From Gymnorhina tibicen (taxonomy: Eukaryota > Chordata > Aves > Passeriformes > Artamidae), in the NCBI GenBank assembly GCA_013399875.1, contig VXAZ01001726.1, forward strand, positions 166,640 to 230,639: DNA of 64,000 nt. Direction: 5' to 3'. Numbering within the stretch: the stretch's first letter is position 1; each line of letters opens with the position of its first letter. The notes beneath the pieces are model-generated. The model saw nothing but the letters and a program-made list of their open reading frames with translations. It searched no databases and had not been told where the DNA came from. Shown here in pieces: positions 46,978 to 58,439 of this stretch. The position numbers and the translations under genes are program-made.

Positions 46978-47113
46978 GATAGGACCTGTATGTCTGCGGG
47001 ACTAAAGACTCCCAAAAGATACCAGCTCTTCATCTCCAACACAACTTTCAGGAACTTTGATGTAAACAGTTGCACAGCAATCAGGACTTGTTCTGGCTGT
47101 TACCAAGGGCAGG
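46978..47113 (+). CDS. PKHD1: PKHD1 exon K: ectodomain
   Basis: 136 nt, phase 0 to phase 1. Acceptor cattccttcctttcag, donor gcagg/gtgagt. It encodes [29 protein letters not shown] and [14 protein letters not shown]. The 'CMS.GiKTPKR', 'SNTTF.NFD' and 'AIRTCS.C.QGQG' runs match human fibrocystin, and the exon length is the same as I recall. NTT is a glycosylation sequon. The cysteine-rich end (IRTCSGC) is probably structural, through disulfides. Confidence 0.97.
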
Positions 47114-48396
47114 GTGAGTCTGATTTATCTTTATTTCTCAGGATTTCCAAGTCCCTGGCTTCCCCTCCCACTACAAGTTCACAGTTTCCACAGACAACCA
47201 TTGATAACTCTCCTATGCATGGGCTGAGATTTCAGGTTGTCCCCAGTCTTGCTGGATATGGCTTCACCAGTCAGCTGAAGCCACATATTGCATCTATTTT
47301 ATGGCAAACATAGCCTGATTTTTGCACTGATACAGTTTTCTCCGTGGAAACGGGTTTTGTACACTGCCTTGTTTTTGCATCTTCGTTTTGGGAGCTAAAA
47401 TTTCAAGAGTGATGACTTCTTAAAAAGAAGTCTGTGACACAACCTCACAGAATCTCACCAAGCTGCTACCTCAGGCCAGCCTAAACCTGAGGTGAATTTG
47501 CCTAAGATAATGTGTAAACTAAGCATCCTTCTGAGCTTTGAAGAGGTACTCAAAGGCTCTTTGAAGGATGTTCCAACTGCAATTGCCTCTTGTACTGTAA
47601 TAAAACGTATTTATATATAAATGAAGACTGCCCTACAATATCATAGCAGAGAAAAAGACTTTGGGAGATGAGATCAAAGGACAGGAGAAATAGTAAAATC
47701 TGGCTTAGTCAGGCTAAAAACTGGGAATGGGGCAGTCAAATGGTAACCTATGTGTTGTATGGACACTCCTGTCAAAGCTAACTTGTTATGGTTCATAGGG
47801 CAATGATTTTCTGACATTTCTGTAAATGTTAATATGCTCCGAAACTTTAGCCTGCATGAATATTCGTCTTTTTTTCGTAGCTATCTGTGTTTCAGTGAAA
47901 AAATCCTCCAGACTCACTTTTCAGCCAAGGCTTTATTTTGCCAGGTGCTGCACATATGCAGAAGAGTCAAGTGTATTTACACAACATAAACAGTCCTCAC
48001 CTCTAAAAAATTTACCTTCAAAAAAGTCAGAAAGGATCTATAAGAATAACTGTCATGGGGTCTGTAATTTTGGCTGGGGGGCCTGTGAAGGAGTGTTTGG
48101 AGTCACTGAGGAGAAGTTGGTAGGACCAGGAGCAGCATCTGGATCAGGCAGGTCTGAACCACAGGTCCTGTCACAACAGAGCGCTGGATAACTTTGGCCT
48201 GGCCATAGAACAGCAATAGTTGTTCCTAAACCCACCTCTATTTATTTTCCCAGATCTCCCCATTTTGTTGACCCATCACACATTTTTCCAAAGGCAAGGT
48301 GGAATGAAGTTGGTCTCTTTTCCTCCAAAGAATTGTCTTCAGGCCCATTACATGAGGTGACCATTCTGTTTTTCTGAAGTACTGTGTCACCCACAG
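47114..48396 (+). other. PKHD1: PKHD1 intron K-L (1.3 kb)
   Basis: Unique sequence without recognisable repeats or exons. Confidence 0.7.
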
Positions 48397-48643
48397 GTGG
48401 GTTTACAGTGACAGCTGAACATCTGACCTTCACCAACTCCCCTTTCCAAGTGTCCTTCCCCTTTCCCCACTCTGCCATCCTTGAGGATCTCGACGGCTCC
48501 ACCACAGGACAGAAGGGAAGTCACGTCCTGCCTTCCACAGATATCCTGGCAGCATCTTGCACAGCCAGTGCCAACTTCAGCCAAGCTTCTGGTGGCAGTG
48601 TTTGTGACAGTGACCTTGTTTTCCACCGTATGGCTCTTCATTT
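48397..48643 (+). CDS. PKHD1: PKHD1 exon L: ectodomain, largest exon here
   Basis: 247 nt, phase 1 to phase 2, with acceptor tgtcacccacag and donor cattt/gtaagt. It encodes GGFTVTAEHLTFTNSPF, FPFPHSAILEDLDGS, SHVLPSTDILAASC and SVCDSDLVFHRMAL. The 'FPFPH.AILEDLDGS' run is a highly recognisable fibrocystin signature, and human has the same exon length from memory. Two cysteines (ASCT and SVCD) are kept. An NFS sequon lies in ANFSQA. The following leucine codon is split tt/a with exon M. Confidence 0.97.
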
Positions 48644-49937
48644 GTAAGTAACTGTTCCACCTCCCAAAATTCAGCATGGGCTTTGCTTCTGTGTGTTATT
48701 CTGAGATTGCTGCTGGGTCTGAGCTCAGTCCCAGGACTGCTGCCTCTCTGCTGGGTCCTAAACTAGGTCTAAAGCCTGAGCAGTGGCACCTCTTAATCCC
48801 CTGTGCTATCTCCCATGGCTGTCACTCCTTGGCAGAAGGACAGGGATCTCCTGGAGATGCTGTGTCACATCTGGCATCTCACACAGAAGTATTTGATTGC
48901 TTGGGAAATTAGAAACAGCTCTAATAATAATCCAGCCCTGGGGTACAGTCAGGTCGTTCCCATCAGCTTTGGTGGCTGTACAGCTCCCAGTTCTGTCCCA
49001 GTTCACTTGTCTCCCCAAGCTGGAATTTTCCCTGCCTTTGAGCAGCTGGCAGTCACAGGGATCCAGTGGAGAAATGCTGTTCAGCCAAGAACTGCCACCA
49101 CTCTCTTACCCAGGGAGGACACTTGCAAATTTCTAACACAAGAAAAAGAGTGAAAAAGACTTTTCGTGATTTAAACACCACTCCTGCTTTTCTTCCCATG
49201 CTCATCTTCCCTTCCCAGTCTCCTGCTCAGCATTTCACTTCCCTTTTGAAGTACAAATCTGAACAATTATCCATTTTTTGCTGTCTCAGGTTAGTAGTGC
49301 ACAGGCAGAAATCCTCAAGTGCTCTGTCAGGGGGCTGTTAATTATTCATGTCTACCTCATAATTCATGTTTTAGAAGAAAGAGGGGAAAAAACCCAACCC
49401 CTTCCCAAATAAGAAAAAAACTAATCACTTGTTCCGTTGAAGGAGAAAACTGTGAGACTTTGAGCTACCTGCAGGCTTTGCATGTGATTACTGTGCCTCG
49501 CAATGAAAACAAAAGTCTACAAAAATTTAAGAGCTTGGAGTCATTCTGATTTAACTAAAAGAATACTGGGTAGAAGGCACAGTAAGACTGCTTGGTGTGT
49601 CTCTTAAGCAGTTAATCATGAGGTCTTGGGGAAATTAATTCCCTTTCTAGTCTGTGTTTACCTTGATGAAATGGACTGCAAAGTCTTTGGGCTGTGTGGG
49701 TGGATGGAGCCTCTCTAAATGCTGCTTGTAGAGTGATTTGGGTCCTTTTGGGTACTGCCACAATGTAATTGTTAATAATTCATGACAGTTATTGGATTTA
49801 ATACACCTTGTTTCTCCTGGCATCAAAAGGTGGGTAAGGAGCGAGTACCAGTAGGATTTCATCCACACCATTGCTGTTAACTCTGAAAGACTTAACTGGA
49901 CATAAATTTTATCTTCCCAGTAAATTGCATATGAGAG

Positions 49938-50075
49938 TTTGCCTGGAAGTGTTCAAGACCAGGTTGGCCAGGGACTGGAGTAACCTGATCTAGTGGAAGG
50001 TGTCCCTGCCCATGGCAGGGGGTTGGAACTAAATGAGCTTTAAGGTCCCTTCCAATTTACATCATTCCAGGAACT
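49938..50075 (+). repeat. CR1 LINE fragment, 3' end, sense
   Basis: 'gcctggaagtgttcaagacc', 'ggtgtccctgcccatggcag', 'gagctttaaggtcccttcca'. The terminal octamers have decayed. Confidence 0.9.
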
Positions 50076-52857
50076 GATGATTAGTCATATCAATAACTTC
50101 TCAATTAAGCTTTTATTTCAAGCAAGTACTCTTTATTTAGCTTCTTTATTATTCATCTGCATGAGCTGGGAGTCAATTTACATCAAAGATCCTTGGCAGT
50201 GTGAGAAGCAGAAGCCAGCTGTTAGCCTGTCCTCGTGAGGACTGTATACTCAGCAGAGTAACCCCAGAGACCATGAGCATCCTCTCTGTGCTGCTTCCAG
50301 ATCCTCTCTCCTGAGTAGCTCCCAGCAGCCAAATCACCGTCAAGTTAAGTTGAAAGACTGTCAGATGCAGCCAAATGAGTGTGGTGAGTCAGGGAGGCTT
50401 TGTTCAGATGGATAGAGCTCCAAAAGGAACCTGGGAGAGAACCAGGATGAGGAAAAAAAGGAGCTGGAGGGGATGAAGAGTAAAAGTCAATTAATAAAAT
50501 ATCCACAGCATGACCAGAGGATGAGGGGGTGGGAGAAGGAGAATGGGTGAATTTTATCCAGATGTATTTGGAGAGTGTTTGCAATAAAAAGAGAATAGTT
50601 TAGGATTAATACAGCAAAACATGGCTAGGAGCAATTGGCAGAGGTTGAGTAAAGAGAATAAAGTTAGGTGGGTGACAGGAAAAAATTCCTAACAGTGCAG
50701 TCTCTTGGATCCATCTCATCTCAGTAAAAAGACAAAAGTACTATTGCTCGTCTTTGTTTAATTTCTGACAAGAAAAAAAATATCTCTGGAAAGGATCTTT
50801 CTGTTGTGCTCTATCAGGCCATGAACTATGTGACCTGTCAGACCTGCAACTTGAATTTTCTGTGCTCCTCAATAAAAAACATGAGAAGCTTGAGATGGTA
50901 GGTTTTTTTGCTTATCCTGAATTTCAGGGATGGGATTCTAGCTCCAAAAATCTTGAAGGTTGAGGCAAGTAATGGATTTTGAGTGGAGGGTCCTAGTATG
51001 GCAACCTCTATCTAAGCAACCTCAGGATCATTCCCTGACCCTAAGGGCAACTGGCAAGGGTTGGACATGGTCATATTTTTAACCATCTCAGTCTCCAAAA
51101 CATCAGGGATGTTGCATCAGCACCAACTTTTAGGAAAGATCCCCTTCCTGGAAGCTGTCATGGATAGGGCTGGTTGGTGCAAGCTAAAAGCATGTCTGGA
51201 ATAATTTTAATTATTTGTGATGCAATGTGGGAAATTGAGTATTTATCTTTGTGCTGTTTAATTTACAAGAATGCTTGTGTTGTACTGACACTTTTTCCCA
51301 AAATAAACTACGTGTTTCAGGGAAAAAAAGTGTTTTGTTAGAGAGAAACTAGAAGCTCTTCTCTGAAAAAGAAAACCACTGTCTTGAACATTTTGTGACT
51401 CTCTGTCCTGAACTGCTTCACTCAGCAACTTCCAGGGAAATGGGGATTCACTTCCAAGCTTGCACTGCTGTAACAAAACCCTTCTTCACAAAGTCCAGTT
51501 GAAAGTTAAACTAATGTGTCACGTAAGCACACTTTAAAGAGGGGTTTTATGTCTTTTAAAAATGTAATTGGAGCTTATAAAAGTCTTTATAAATTTATAT
51601 GTGAGAAAGTTATTGAGTAGTCTGAAGCACAGCTTATGCTATGGCACAGCACAGCATGGCTGCAGGCTAGAAACGGCTGCTCCAAATGCCACTGCTACCC
51701 ATATTATCATGAAACTATGAATCTCTATTAATATTAAAACAAATTTTCATTAAAAAATTGTCATAACATGATTAAGTGACTTTCAAAGTTTCTTCACATT
51801 ATGCATAATTTTTACAAGAGGAGAGCATTAGAATAATCTGCAGCCTGGCAGCACCTCGCGGCGAAGGGGACTCCAAACACTCCGTGGCTGTGCCTGCCAA
51901 AAGAGAGTTTCCCTCTTGGTCCCTCTCATTTGCTTTCCTTTTCTCACTGGGGAAGCCTTAGACTTGCTCAGCACCAGTCTTGTAGTTCAAGCCTTTTATT
52001 GTCTCCCCCTTCTCTAGTCTGCTGCGGAGCAAAAGATTAACTTTCTTCTTTATTGGTTTAATTCCTAAATCTGGTCTAGCATCCTCTCCTGTTTGCTTCT
52101 GCAAACCTATCCACTGCTGATGGGTTGTTATGAAAGGAATAGTGTTCTCCTACCTTCATGGCTTTGAGTCTTGAAGTGAGTTCAGATGGTTACTCCAGTT
52201 TTGCTTCTCCTTTGATATTTACTTTCTGTGGTGCCTTCAGCTGAACATCCTCCTGCTGTGAAACACCCTGACAACCACGATTCTTCTCTCAGTGTGCTCA
52301 GTCTCTCTCTGGCCATGGGTCCTCCCCATGTACATGACAGTACCCACACAGAGGGCAGCTTACACAGGCTCTTGTCCCCATAACCCATCCTCTGAGGGCT
52401 CCTGTGATGTTACATGGAAGGCAAATATGAAATTATTAACTACTGGCTGTTGAGTTACCAACTCATCAGCTCAGCTTTAGAGATTCAGCTTTTACTCTGC
52501 TGTATATCTGGCATCTCAGACATCCCACCAAGAGAAATTTGTATCCTGATGGAGAACACCTTTCCATTCACTCTGCAGTCAGGGGTATGGGCAGCAAAGC
52601 CAGATGCTGCACAGGGTTATGAGTATACAAGACAAGACGTTTCCTCAAGCCTTCTCCCTCAGCTTGAGCATCATCTGAGGTATTTCTGAGTGCAGGGAGA
52701 TAAATTTACCATTGAGGCAATATTTGCTGGTCCTAAGCTTTCTTTCCTTGCAAGAAGAAATCTGGCAGGTCCTTTGGATGCTTCTTATGGCCTGGATAGA
52801 TTGGAGCCAGGTGCATCAGCTTGGACTCCCTGTCATAACCAACATATTTTTAATCCT

Positions 52858-52995
52858 AAAATCATAGAATGGTTTGGGTTAGAAGGGACCTTCAAGATCA
52901 TCTTGTTCCACCCCCTGCCATGGGCAGGGACACCTTCCACTATCCCAGGTTGCTCCAAGCCCTATCCAACCTGGTCTTGGGCACTTCCAGGGACT
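52858..52995 (-). repeat. CR1 LINE fragment, 3' end, antisense
   Basis: 'aaatcatagaatggtttggg', 'gccatgggcagggacacctt' and 'cctggtcttgggcacttcca'. It stops abruptly at 'gggac'. Confidence 0.92.
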
Positions 52996-54019
52996 CTTCA
53001 GAGCTCTGCCTGATGTGGGAAAAGCAGAGTGACCAAGTGGAACTCCTTTGGTCTTTGCTATGCTTGCACTGCAGACATTTGAACTGTTTTTTTACCAACC
53101 ACTTTCCAGGTCAGGATTTCTATCTGATTTTAGTTTTCCTGAAAATATCAGCTTGTAAACTACAGGATCTGGGGAAATGTTTTAAGAACACAGGGGTTTT
53201 TGGAAGTCAGGGTAGCAAACTCAAATGTTTCTCTGAATGAAACCATCTAGGCTTGTCAGTCACAATCCTTTCTATTCCTGGGAAACCAGCTCAATTCTTC
53301 TTTTACTTCAAATTCAGACCATGGTGGCTACTCAGGTTCAGGGTCCAAGATCTGGTTATTTCCTAAAAGACCCATGCATGAAAAAAAATCACTGCTAGTA
53401 AGGGTTCATAATAAAAGACAGATTTGAATAAATGAGCTTGGTATCTCAACAAAGATACACACATTTACTGAAAACAGCTGAAAATTCTTAGTTCTTGGCA
53501 ATTAAAATAAAGTGAACTGATCTGAGGCCCAACATTAAACCTGTAAAGTGTTTGATATGGTCATAATTTGGAATTAGCCTCCCTTTGGCCAACAATAAAT
53601 CTGGACCCTTGATATAAACATTTGGTGTCCCATTTGAAGTTCGATGCTAAATTGTTTCCTGTTTTTGAAGAGGGATAATCATAATGGATTATTATACAAA
53701 CAGAAAGCATTTAGAGCTAAACACAGCTCCCGCCTGCATACACACAGATATGGACCCTTAGGATAAATAAGTTAATGGTAAACATAAACAGGAGAGTTAA
53801 TATTTGTTCTACTCCATGTTGTTGATTGGCTTAACAAATCCTTTGTGGCCCATATCTGTTGAGCAGTTCTGCACAATGCATTTGAGCTAAATTACATAAC
53901 AGTTTATACAGTCACAATTGGTGAATTGTGGCTCAGACTGTAAAGCCCTATCCTGTAATCCTGCCATATTTCTAAAGCAAATTGCTCCTTAATTGAAACC
54001 TGCTTCGATATAAAAATAC

Positions 54020-54260
54020 AGCCTTTTCAATGAGTCATCCTTTTTTTCCCCTTACAGTTTGTAAAGGCTTCCAGCAGTTTAAAGGGAGGGTTAATTTTGC
54101 ATTAAGACCATTGCCTCCTAGTTTCTTTCAAATAAAGCCAGGAGAAGTTCAGGGGAAGGCTCTTTCCTCTGATAATGAAGCTCTCCACGTTAATGATGCG
54201 TGCAGGCTCCCTCGGATCCTCTGAATTAGAAGGACTCATGTGCGCCAGCGCTCTTCTACT
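54020..54260. promoter_or_regulatory. candidate conserved non-coding block (intronic)
   Basis: Unique sequence with several TAAT/ATTA-type sites ('gttaattttgcattaag', 'cacgttaatgatg', 'cttcattaacattaaag') packed into 240 bases, in an intron of a gene known to respond to homeodomain factor HNF1B. No perfect HNF1 site is present. Function is a guess. Confidence 0.22.
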
Positions 54261-54288
54261 TCATTAACATTAAAGAGAGGTAGATTGG

Positions 54289-54330
54289 TGGCTATTTAGG
54301 GCACAGTGAAATCACTGGCTATTTAGGGCA
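54289..54330. repeat. 15-base direct repeat, 27-base period
   Basis: tggctatttagggca occurs at 54289-54303 and again, unchanged, at 54316-54330. Confidence 0.85.
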
Positions 54331-54699
54331 AATGGAAATGGTGCTAATTGTGGCTGGTAATTCCATTAGTAGGGTACTTCCATTTTGGTGCCTTTTTGGC
54401 ATGGAGGTGAAAAAACAAGCACACTGACATCCTTTCCAGGGGAGTGTATCTCAGGCTTATCGTTGCCTTGCACCAGTTAACTCGTACACTGAGCTGAGAA
54501 GTTTTCCAGGTTCCCCAAATTTTCGGTTTGATGTGCTTGCTGGCTGTCTGTCAGGAGTAGGGAGTTTAATTATGGGTGGCAACACCTCAAGCAAAGCACG
54601 TAAAAGACAAGGACACAGCATTCCAGGTCAAGAAAACCCTAGAGATTCCAGGCCATAAGATATCTCCTACTCCTTTTCCTTCCTGGGTCATGAAAAAGC

Positions 54700-55335
54700 T
54701 TCCAGCTGGACATGAGCTTGGTGTGCCCAGGGGGGCAAGAGGCCAATGGCACCTGGGCTGTCCCAGCTCTGGGGTGGCAGCAGAACCAGGGCAGTGCCCA
54801 TCCCCTGTGCTGGCTCTGCTGGTGCTCCGCCAGTGCTGGGGGCAGCTCTGGGACCCTCCTGACAAGAGAGACCCTGAGGGGCTGGAGCGTGTCCAGGGAA
54901 GGGGACGGAGCTGGGGAAGGGGCTGGAGCAGCAGGAGCAGCTGAGGGAGCTGGGAAAGGGGCTCAGCCTGGAGAAAAGGAGGCTCAGGGGGGACCTTGTG
55001 GCTCTGCACAACTCCCTGACAGGAGGGGGCAGCTGGGGAAGGTCGGGCTCTGCTCCCAGGGAACAAGGGACAGGACAACAGTAAATGGCCTCAAGATGCA
55101 CCAGGAGAGGTTTAGATTGAATACTGGAAAGAATTTCCTCATGGAAAAGGAGGTCAGGCATTGGAATGGGCTGCATAGGGCAGTGGTGGAGTCACTGTGC
55201 CTGGAGAGATTTAAAACACGTGTAAATGTGGCACTTGGGGACATGGGTTAGTGGTGGCCTTGGCAATGCTGGGGGATGGTTGGACTTGATGATCTCAGAG
55301 GTATTTTCCAACCTGAACAATTCTATTATTCTATA
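54700..55335 (+). repeat. CR1 LINE fragment, about 635 bp, sense, longest in window
   Basis: Includes 'gaggccaatggcacctgggc', 'ctggagcgtgtccagggaag', 'gatgcaccaggagaggttta' and 'gacatgggttagtggtggcc', ending in the tandem 'attctattattctat'. It is 5'-truncated. The 179-codon + frame and the opposite frames here are chance readings of the repeat, not reverse transcriptase. Confidence 0.93.
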
Positions 55336-56804
55336 CCTCATCTGTTATAAAGTAGACATGCAGGAAAAGATATATTTCACTTAGCTGTACCCATCTGGAA
55401 GTTCGCTGTATAGTTTAAGATATTTATTGGTCTTCTCAGTATTGGTTTCCAACATAAATGGATTCGCAGTTAATTCACATTCCCTTTCACTAGCTGTTGG
55501 ATCTACATGGCTGGTGTGGAATTGCCACTTAACTTTGTGACAGGTCAGACTTGTATCCCAACAGGATTGTCACTTCCAGGCTTTCTTCTCTGTCTTTATT
55601 TCTCCTGTAAGTTCTGGGGAGAGTCCCCCAATGAAAGTGATTCAAGCTGTTCTCATCGGAGTCCTTCAGTGATTAAAATTAGAATGAATAAAGAGTAAAT
55701 CCATGTGAATTTATGCTGCAGAGAGGATGGCTTGGAGTCTCTGTCACTTACTGTGACACTGGACATCTTTGCAACTCAATAAGGCACCCTCTGATGTGCA
55801 AGAGAGTTTAATGTTTCTCTGCATTATGTGTGGTGTTCTTCTGCTGCTAGAGATGTTCTCCTGAATACCTGTGCAGGTGCTGATAACTGTGGCAATAATG
55901 TGCTTGTTGTCATTTACTTGCTTAATTAGCAGCCTAATATCCTGGTCCAGTTAATGCCCATAAGAGGAGGTTTATTAGTGGTACAAAAGCTGTTTAAGCC
56001 TTATAAACTCATTCCAGTTTCATTGGTCTGCCAATATCTTCTGGTTGAGTGATTCTTTGTTCATTCACACTTCGCTTTGCCACTGCTGTTTCTCAGCTGA
56101 CATTTCTGGGTAACCAGAAAGTGCTTTGCTGAAGTGACAGACACTAGAATAACAAAAAAAATTTTTAAATCCCTGAACTGATTTTAAAAGAGAAAAGAAA
56201 AATATATCTGGGATGACTGCTTTGGTGATTTTGCATCACCTCCAAAGCACTAGGGGAAAAAAAAGCAACAAACCAACCAAAAATTGCACGTACAGGTAAA
56301 TTGTAGGATGACATGAGTTTTAGCATTGTCTGTCTTGGGTTAGTAAGCCATATCCCGTCTGAGAGGTCGGATAATATGCTGAGATGTGGAGTTGTAAGGT
56401 AATGCTTCAAACATTGAGAAAAACTATTCAAGGGATGCTTAAAAGAGGGGATTTTTTAAGCTTAGTGTCAGTTCAAATGCCAAAACTGAGAGAAGTCTAC
56501 AGAGACCTTAAACCTAAAGGGTTTATGACGACTGATGATGTCAGAGCTAATGCTGATCTGTTCAGTAAGGGCTTTTTCTCTTGACTAGACTGGTCAGAAA
56601 TTAGGAGCGCAAAGTTCTAGTGAAAAAGGGGATTGAGTTCTCATTTGGGTGCTCAGAAGAATTGCTGTACTAGAAGTTCACCCATTTTGTGAAGGATTTA
56701 ATCAGTCTGCAGCAGCCCTAGCTCTGACTGCAGCCAAAGATCAGCTCTTCGAATTACATAGGATTTTTTTTGAAACTTTTGACCACTCAAATGGGAGTCA
56801 GTAA

Positions 56805-56930
56805 TCACAGAACCACAGAATGGTCTGAGTTGGAAGGGACCCTAAATATCACCTCATTCCAATGCCCTGACATGGGCAGGGGCACCTTCCACTAGACCAG
56901 GTTGCTCCAAACCCCATCCAGCCTGGGATG
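56805..56930 (-). repeat. CR1 LINE fragment, 3' end, antisense
   Basis: 'aatcacagaaccacagaatg', 'gtctgagttggaagggaccc' and 'ccttccactagaccaggttg'. Confidence 0.9.
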
Positions 56931-57064
56931 AGGCTAATAAGAAGACTTCACCAAATTTCATGAAGATCCTAAAAGTTGAACCTGAGGCCCATAAGTCTGA
57001 TGGAGGGAAAATACTCTGGCAATGTAGAAGTTGGTACCCTGGCTGTTACCACTTCGTGGCTTTC

Positions 57065-57226
57065 TTCCTCTTCCTCTTCCTCTTCCTCTTCCTCTTCCTC
57101 TTCCTCTTCCTCTTCCTCTTCCTCTTCCTCTTCCTCTTCCTCTTCCTCTTCCTCTTCCTCTTCCTCTTCCTCTTCCTCTTCCTCTTCCTCTTCCTCTTCC
57201 TCTTCCTCTTCCTCTTCCTCTTCCTC
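57065..57226. repeat. (TTCCTC)27 hexanucleotide tract, pure
   Basis: 27 uninterrupted copies of ttcctc (162 bases). One strand is pure pyrimidine, the other pure purine (gaggaa). It lies 215 bases before exon M. Every frame stays open across it, giving long Phe-Leu, Ser, Leu-Pro or Arg-Gly open frames that are artefacts. Confidence 0.98.
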
Positions 57227-57441
57227 TTCTCCTACTGTGTCTCTCTTTATCTGTTTCTCTTTTTACAGTACTTGGGACAAAATATTGTTTCTTATGACAT
57301 TTGTAAAGAATCACAAAACTATAGACACATTCTGAGGGAGATCCAGCACAGCTACTGTAACTCAAATAAAAATAGAACTCTATAGGTTGCAAAATGACAG
57401 AGTTCAGTGTAAAAATGTAATTACTTTTTTTCTTCCTGCAG

Positions 57442-57619
57442 AAAAGAAGCTCCAGACATTCCCTATAATTTAACTGTGACTGACAGTAGGAATAAGACCA
57501 ACACAGTCAATTATGTTCCTGATACTTTATCAAACCTGTATGGCTGGATGGTTCTTCTCTTGGATAAAGAGACTTACACGTTGACATTTGACAACCCTTT
57601 GGTCAGCAAACAGCTCCAG
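57442..57619 (+). CDS. PKHD1: PKHD1 exon M: ectodomain
   Basis: 178 nt, phase 2 to phase 0. Acceptor ttttttcttcctgcag, donor ctccag/gtaaca. It encodes [25 protein letters not shown] and [19 protein letters not shown], then [14 protein letters not shown]. 'DSRNKT.TVNYV.DTLSN..GWM.LLLD.ETY' is one of the best conserved stretches with human PKHD1, and the exon length is the same from memory. NLT and NKT are sequons. The donor is weaker than consensus at its +4 to +6 positions. Confidence 0.97.
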
Positions 57620-58243
57620 GTAACACAGGAAGGTTTTATAATTTCAAAATTATATCTGGAAAAGATAACCATGCTTTCATCTCTTTGGGTGAGCAGAGAG
57701 AAAATAAAAAAGAGTTAAGTGCACTGAGAAGGTCTCTGTGTATTTATAGGCTTAGATAAGATGACTTAGTCCCTGGAGCTCTCAGTAGTAACTTGGATCA
57801 GAAAGGTCATGGAATCATGGAATGGTTTGGGTTGGAAAGGACTTTACACCTCATCCAGTTCCACTCCCTGCCATGGGCAGGGACGTCTTCCACTGGACCA
57901 GGTTGCTCCAAGCCCCATCCCACCTGGCCTTGGACACTTGATGATTTTAGATATCTTAGGTGAAAGTTCAGTGTGGTGCTTAGGAACCGACAGGATTTTT
58001 ACTGCCTTAAGATGTTGAAACACAACTTTCGGAAGACATTGTTCCTTTGCACCTTTCAGAGGTGATGAGGGGAGTTGATTTTTTCTGCATTTACCATCAC
58101 CTTCTGCTTGGTTTTAAATCTCTTTTCATGTTCTCAACACATGTTGCCTGTGAGAAGCAACATCCTCTTTACCCTTTATTCTGCACTCTGTGGAGCTCTA
58201 ATCACAGACTCAGACATGTTTCTTTTGGTTTCCTCTTCTCTAG
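57620..58243 (+). other. PKHD1: PKHD1 intron M-N (0.6 kb)
   Basis: One antisense CR1 at 57808-57940; the rest is unique. Confidence 0.7.
57808..57940 (-). repeat. CR1 LINE fragment, 3' end, antisense
   Basis: 'tcatggaatcatggaatggt', 'gggcagggacgtcttccact' and 'cacctggccttggacacttg'. Confidence 0.92.
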
Positions 58244-58439
58244 TATTCAGTGACATTTAGCAGCTTCAAGGCTGGGAATTACCTGTTGCTGGAACACAAG
58301 GATCTTCCTTCCCATCTTGAGGCTGTGGTGTCCTGTGGGACAAGGAGGGGACGGCCACTCCAACTGCTACCTTCGTACAGACACCACAGGAGCTGTGATT
58401 GGCATCTTGACAGCAAACTGGGGAAGCTCACCTATTTGG
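58244..58439 (+). CDS. PKHD1: PKHD1 exon N: ectodomain, last exon in window
   Basis: 196 nt, phase 0 to phase 1. Acceptor tttcctcttctctag, donor tttgg/gtaaga. It encodes FSSFKAGNYLLLEHKDLP, VVSCGTRRG, then HHRSCDWHLDSKLGKLTYL. Human has 'F.nFapGNYLLL.HtDLP' and 'GCDWffnSqL.qLTYL' at matching places, and the same exon length as I recall. The exon ends one base into a codon. The next exon, which leads toward the second G8 domain, was not found in the remaining 5.5 kb. Confidence 0.96.

Larger units (their letters stand above)
48644..57441 (+). other. PKHD1: PKHD1 intron L-M (8.8 kb)
   Basis: Holds CR1 copies at 49938-50075 (+), 52858-52995 (-), 54700-55335 (+) and 56805-56930 (-), a 15-base direct repeat at 54289-54330, a candidate regulatory block at 54020-54260 and the (TTCCTC)27 tract at 57065-57226. 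No further exon recognised. Confidence 0.6.

Noticed and set aside
54576..55251. Long open frames (122-179 codons) on both strands
   Set aside because: They lie inside a GC-rich CR1 3' region, change repeat block by block, and do not resemble reverse transcriptase.
56958..57392. Open frames of 88-144 codons on both strands with Phe-Leu, poly-Ser, Leu-Pro or Arg-Gly runs
   Set aside because: They are readings of the (TTCCTC)27 tract, which has no stop in any frame. No splice or start context supports them.
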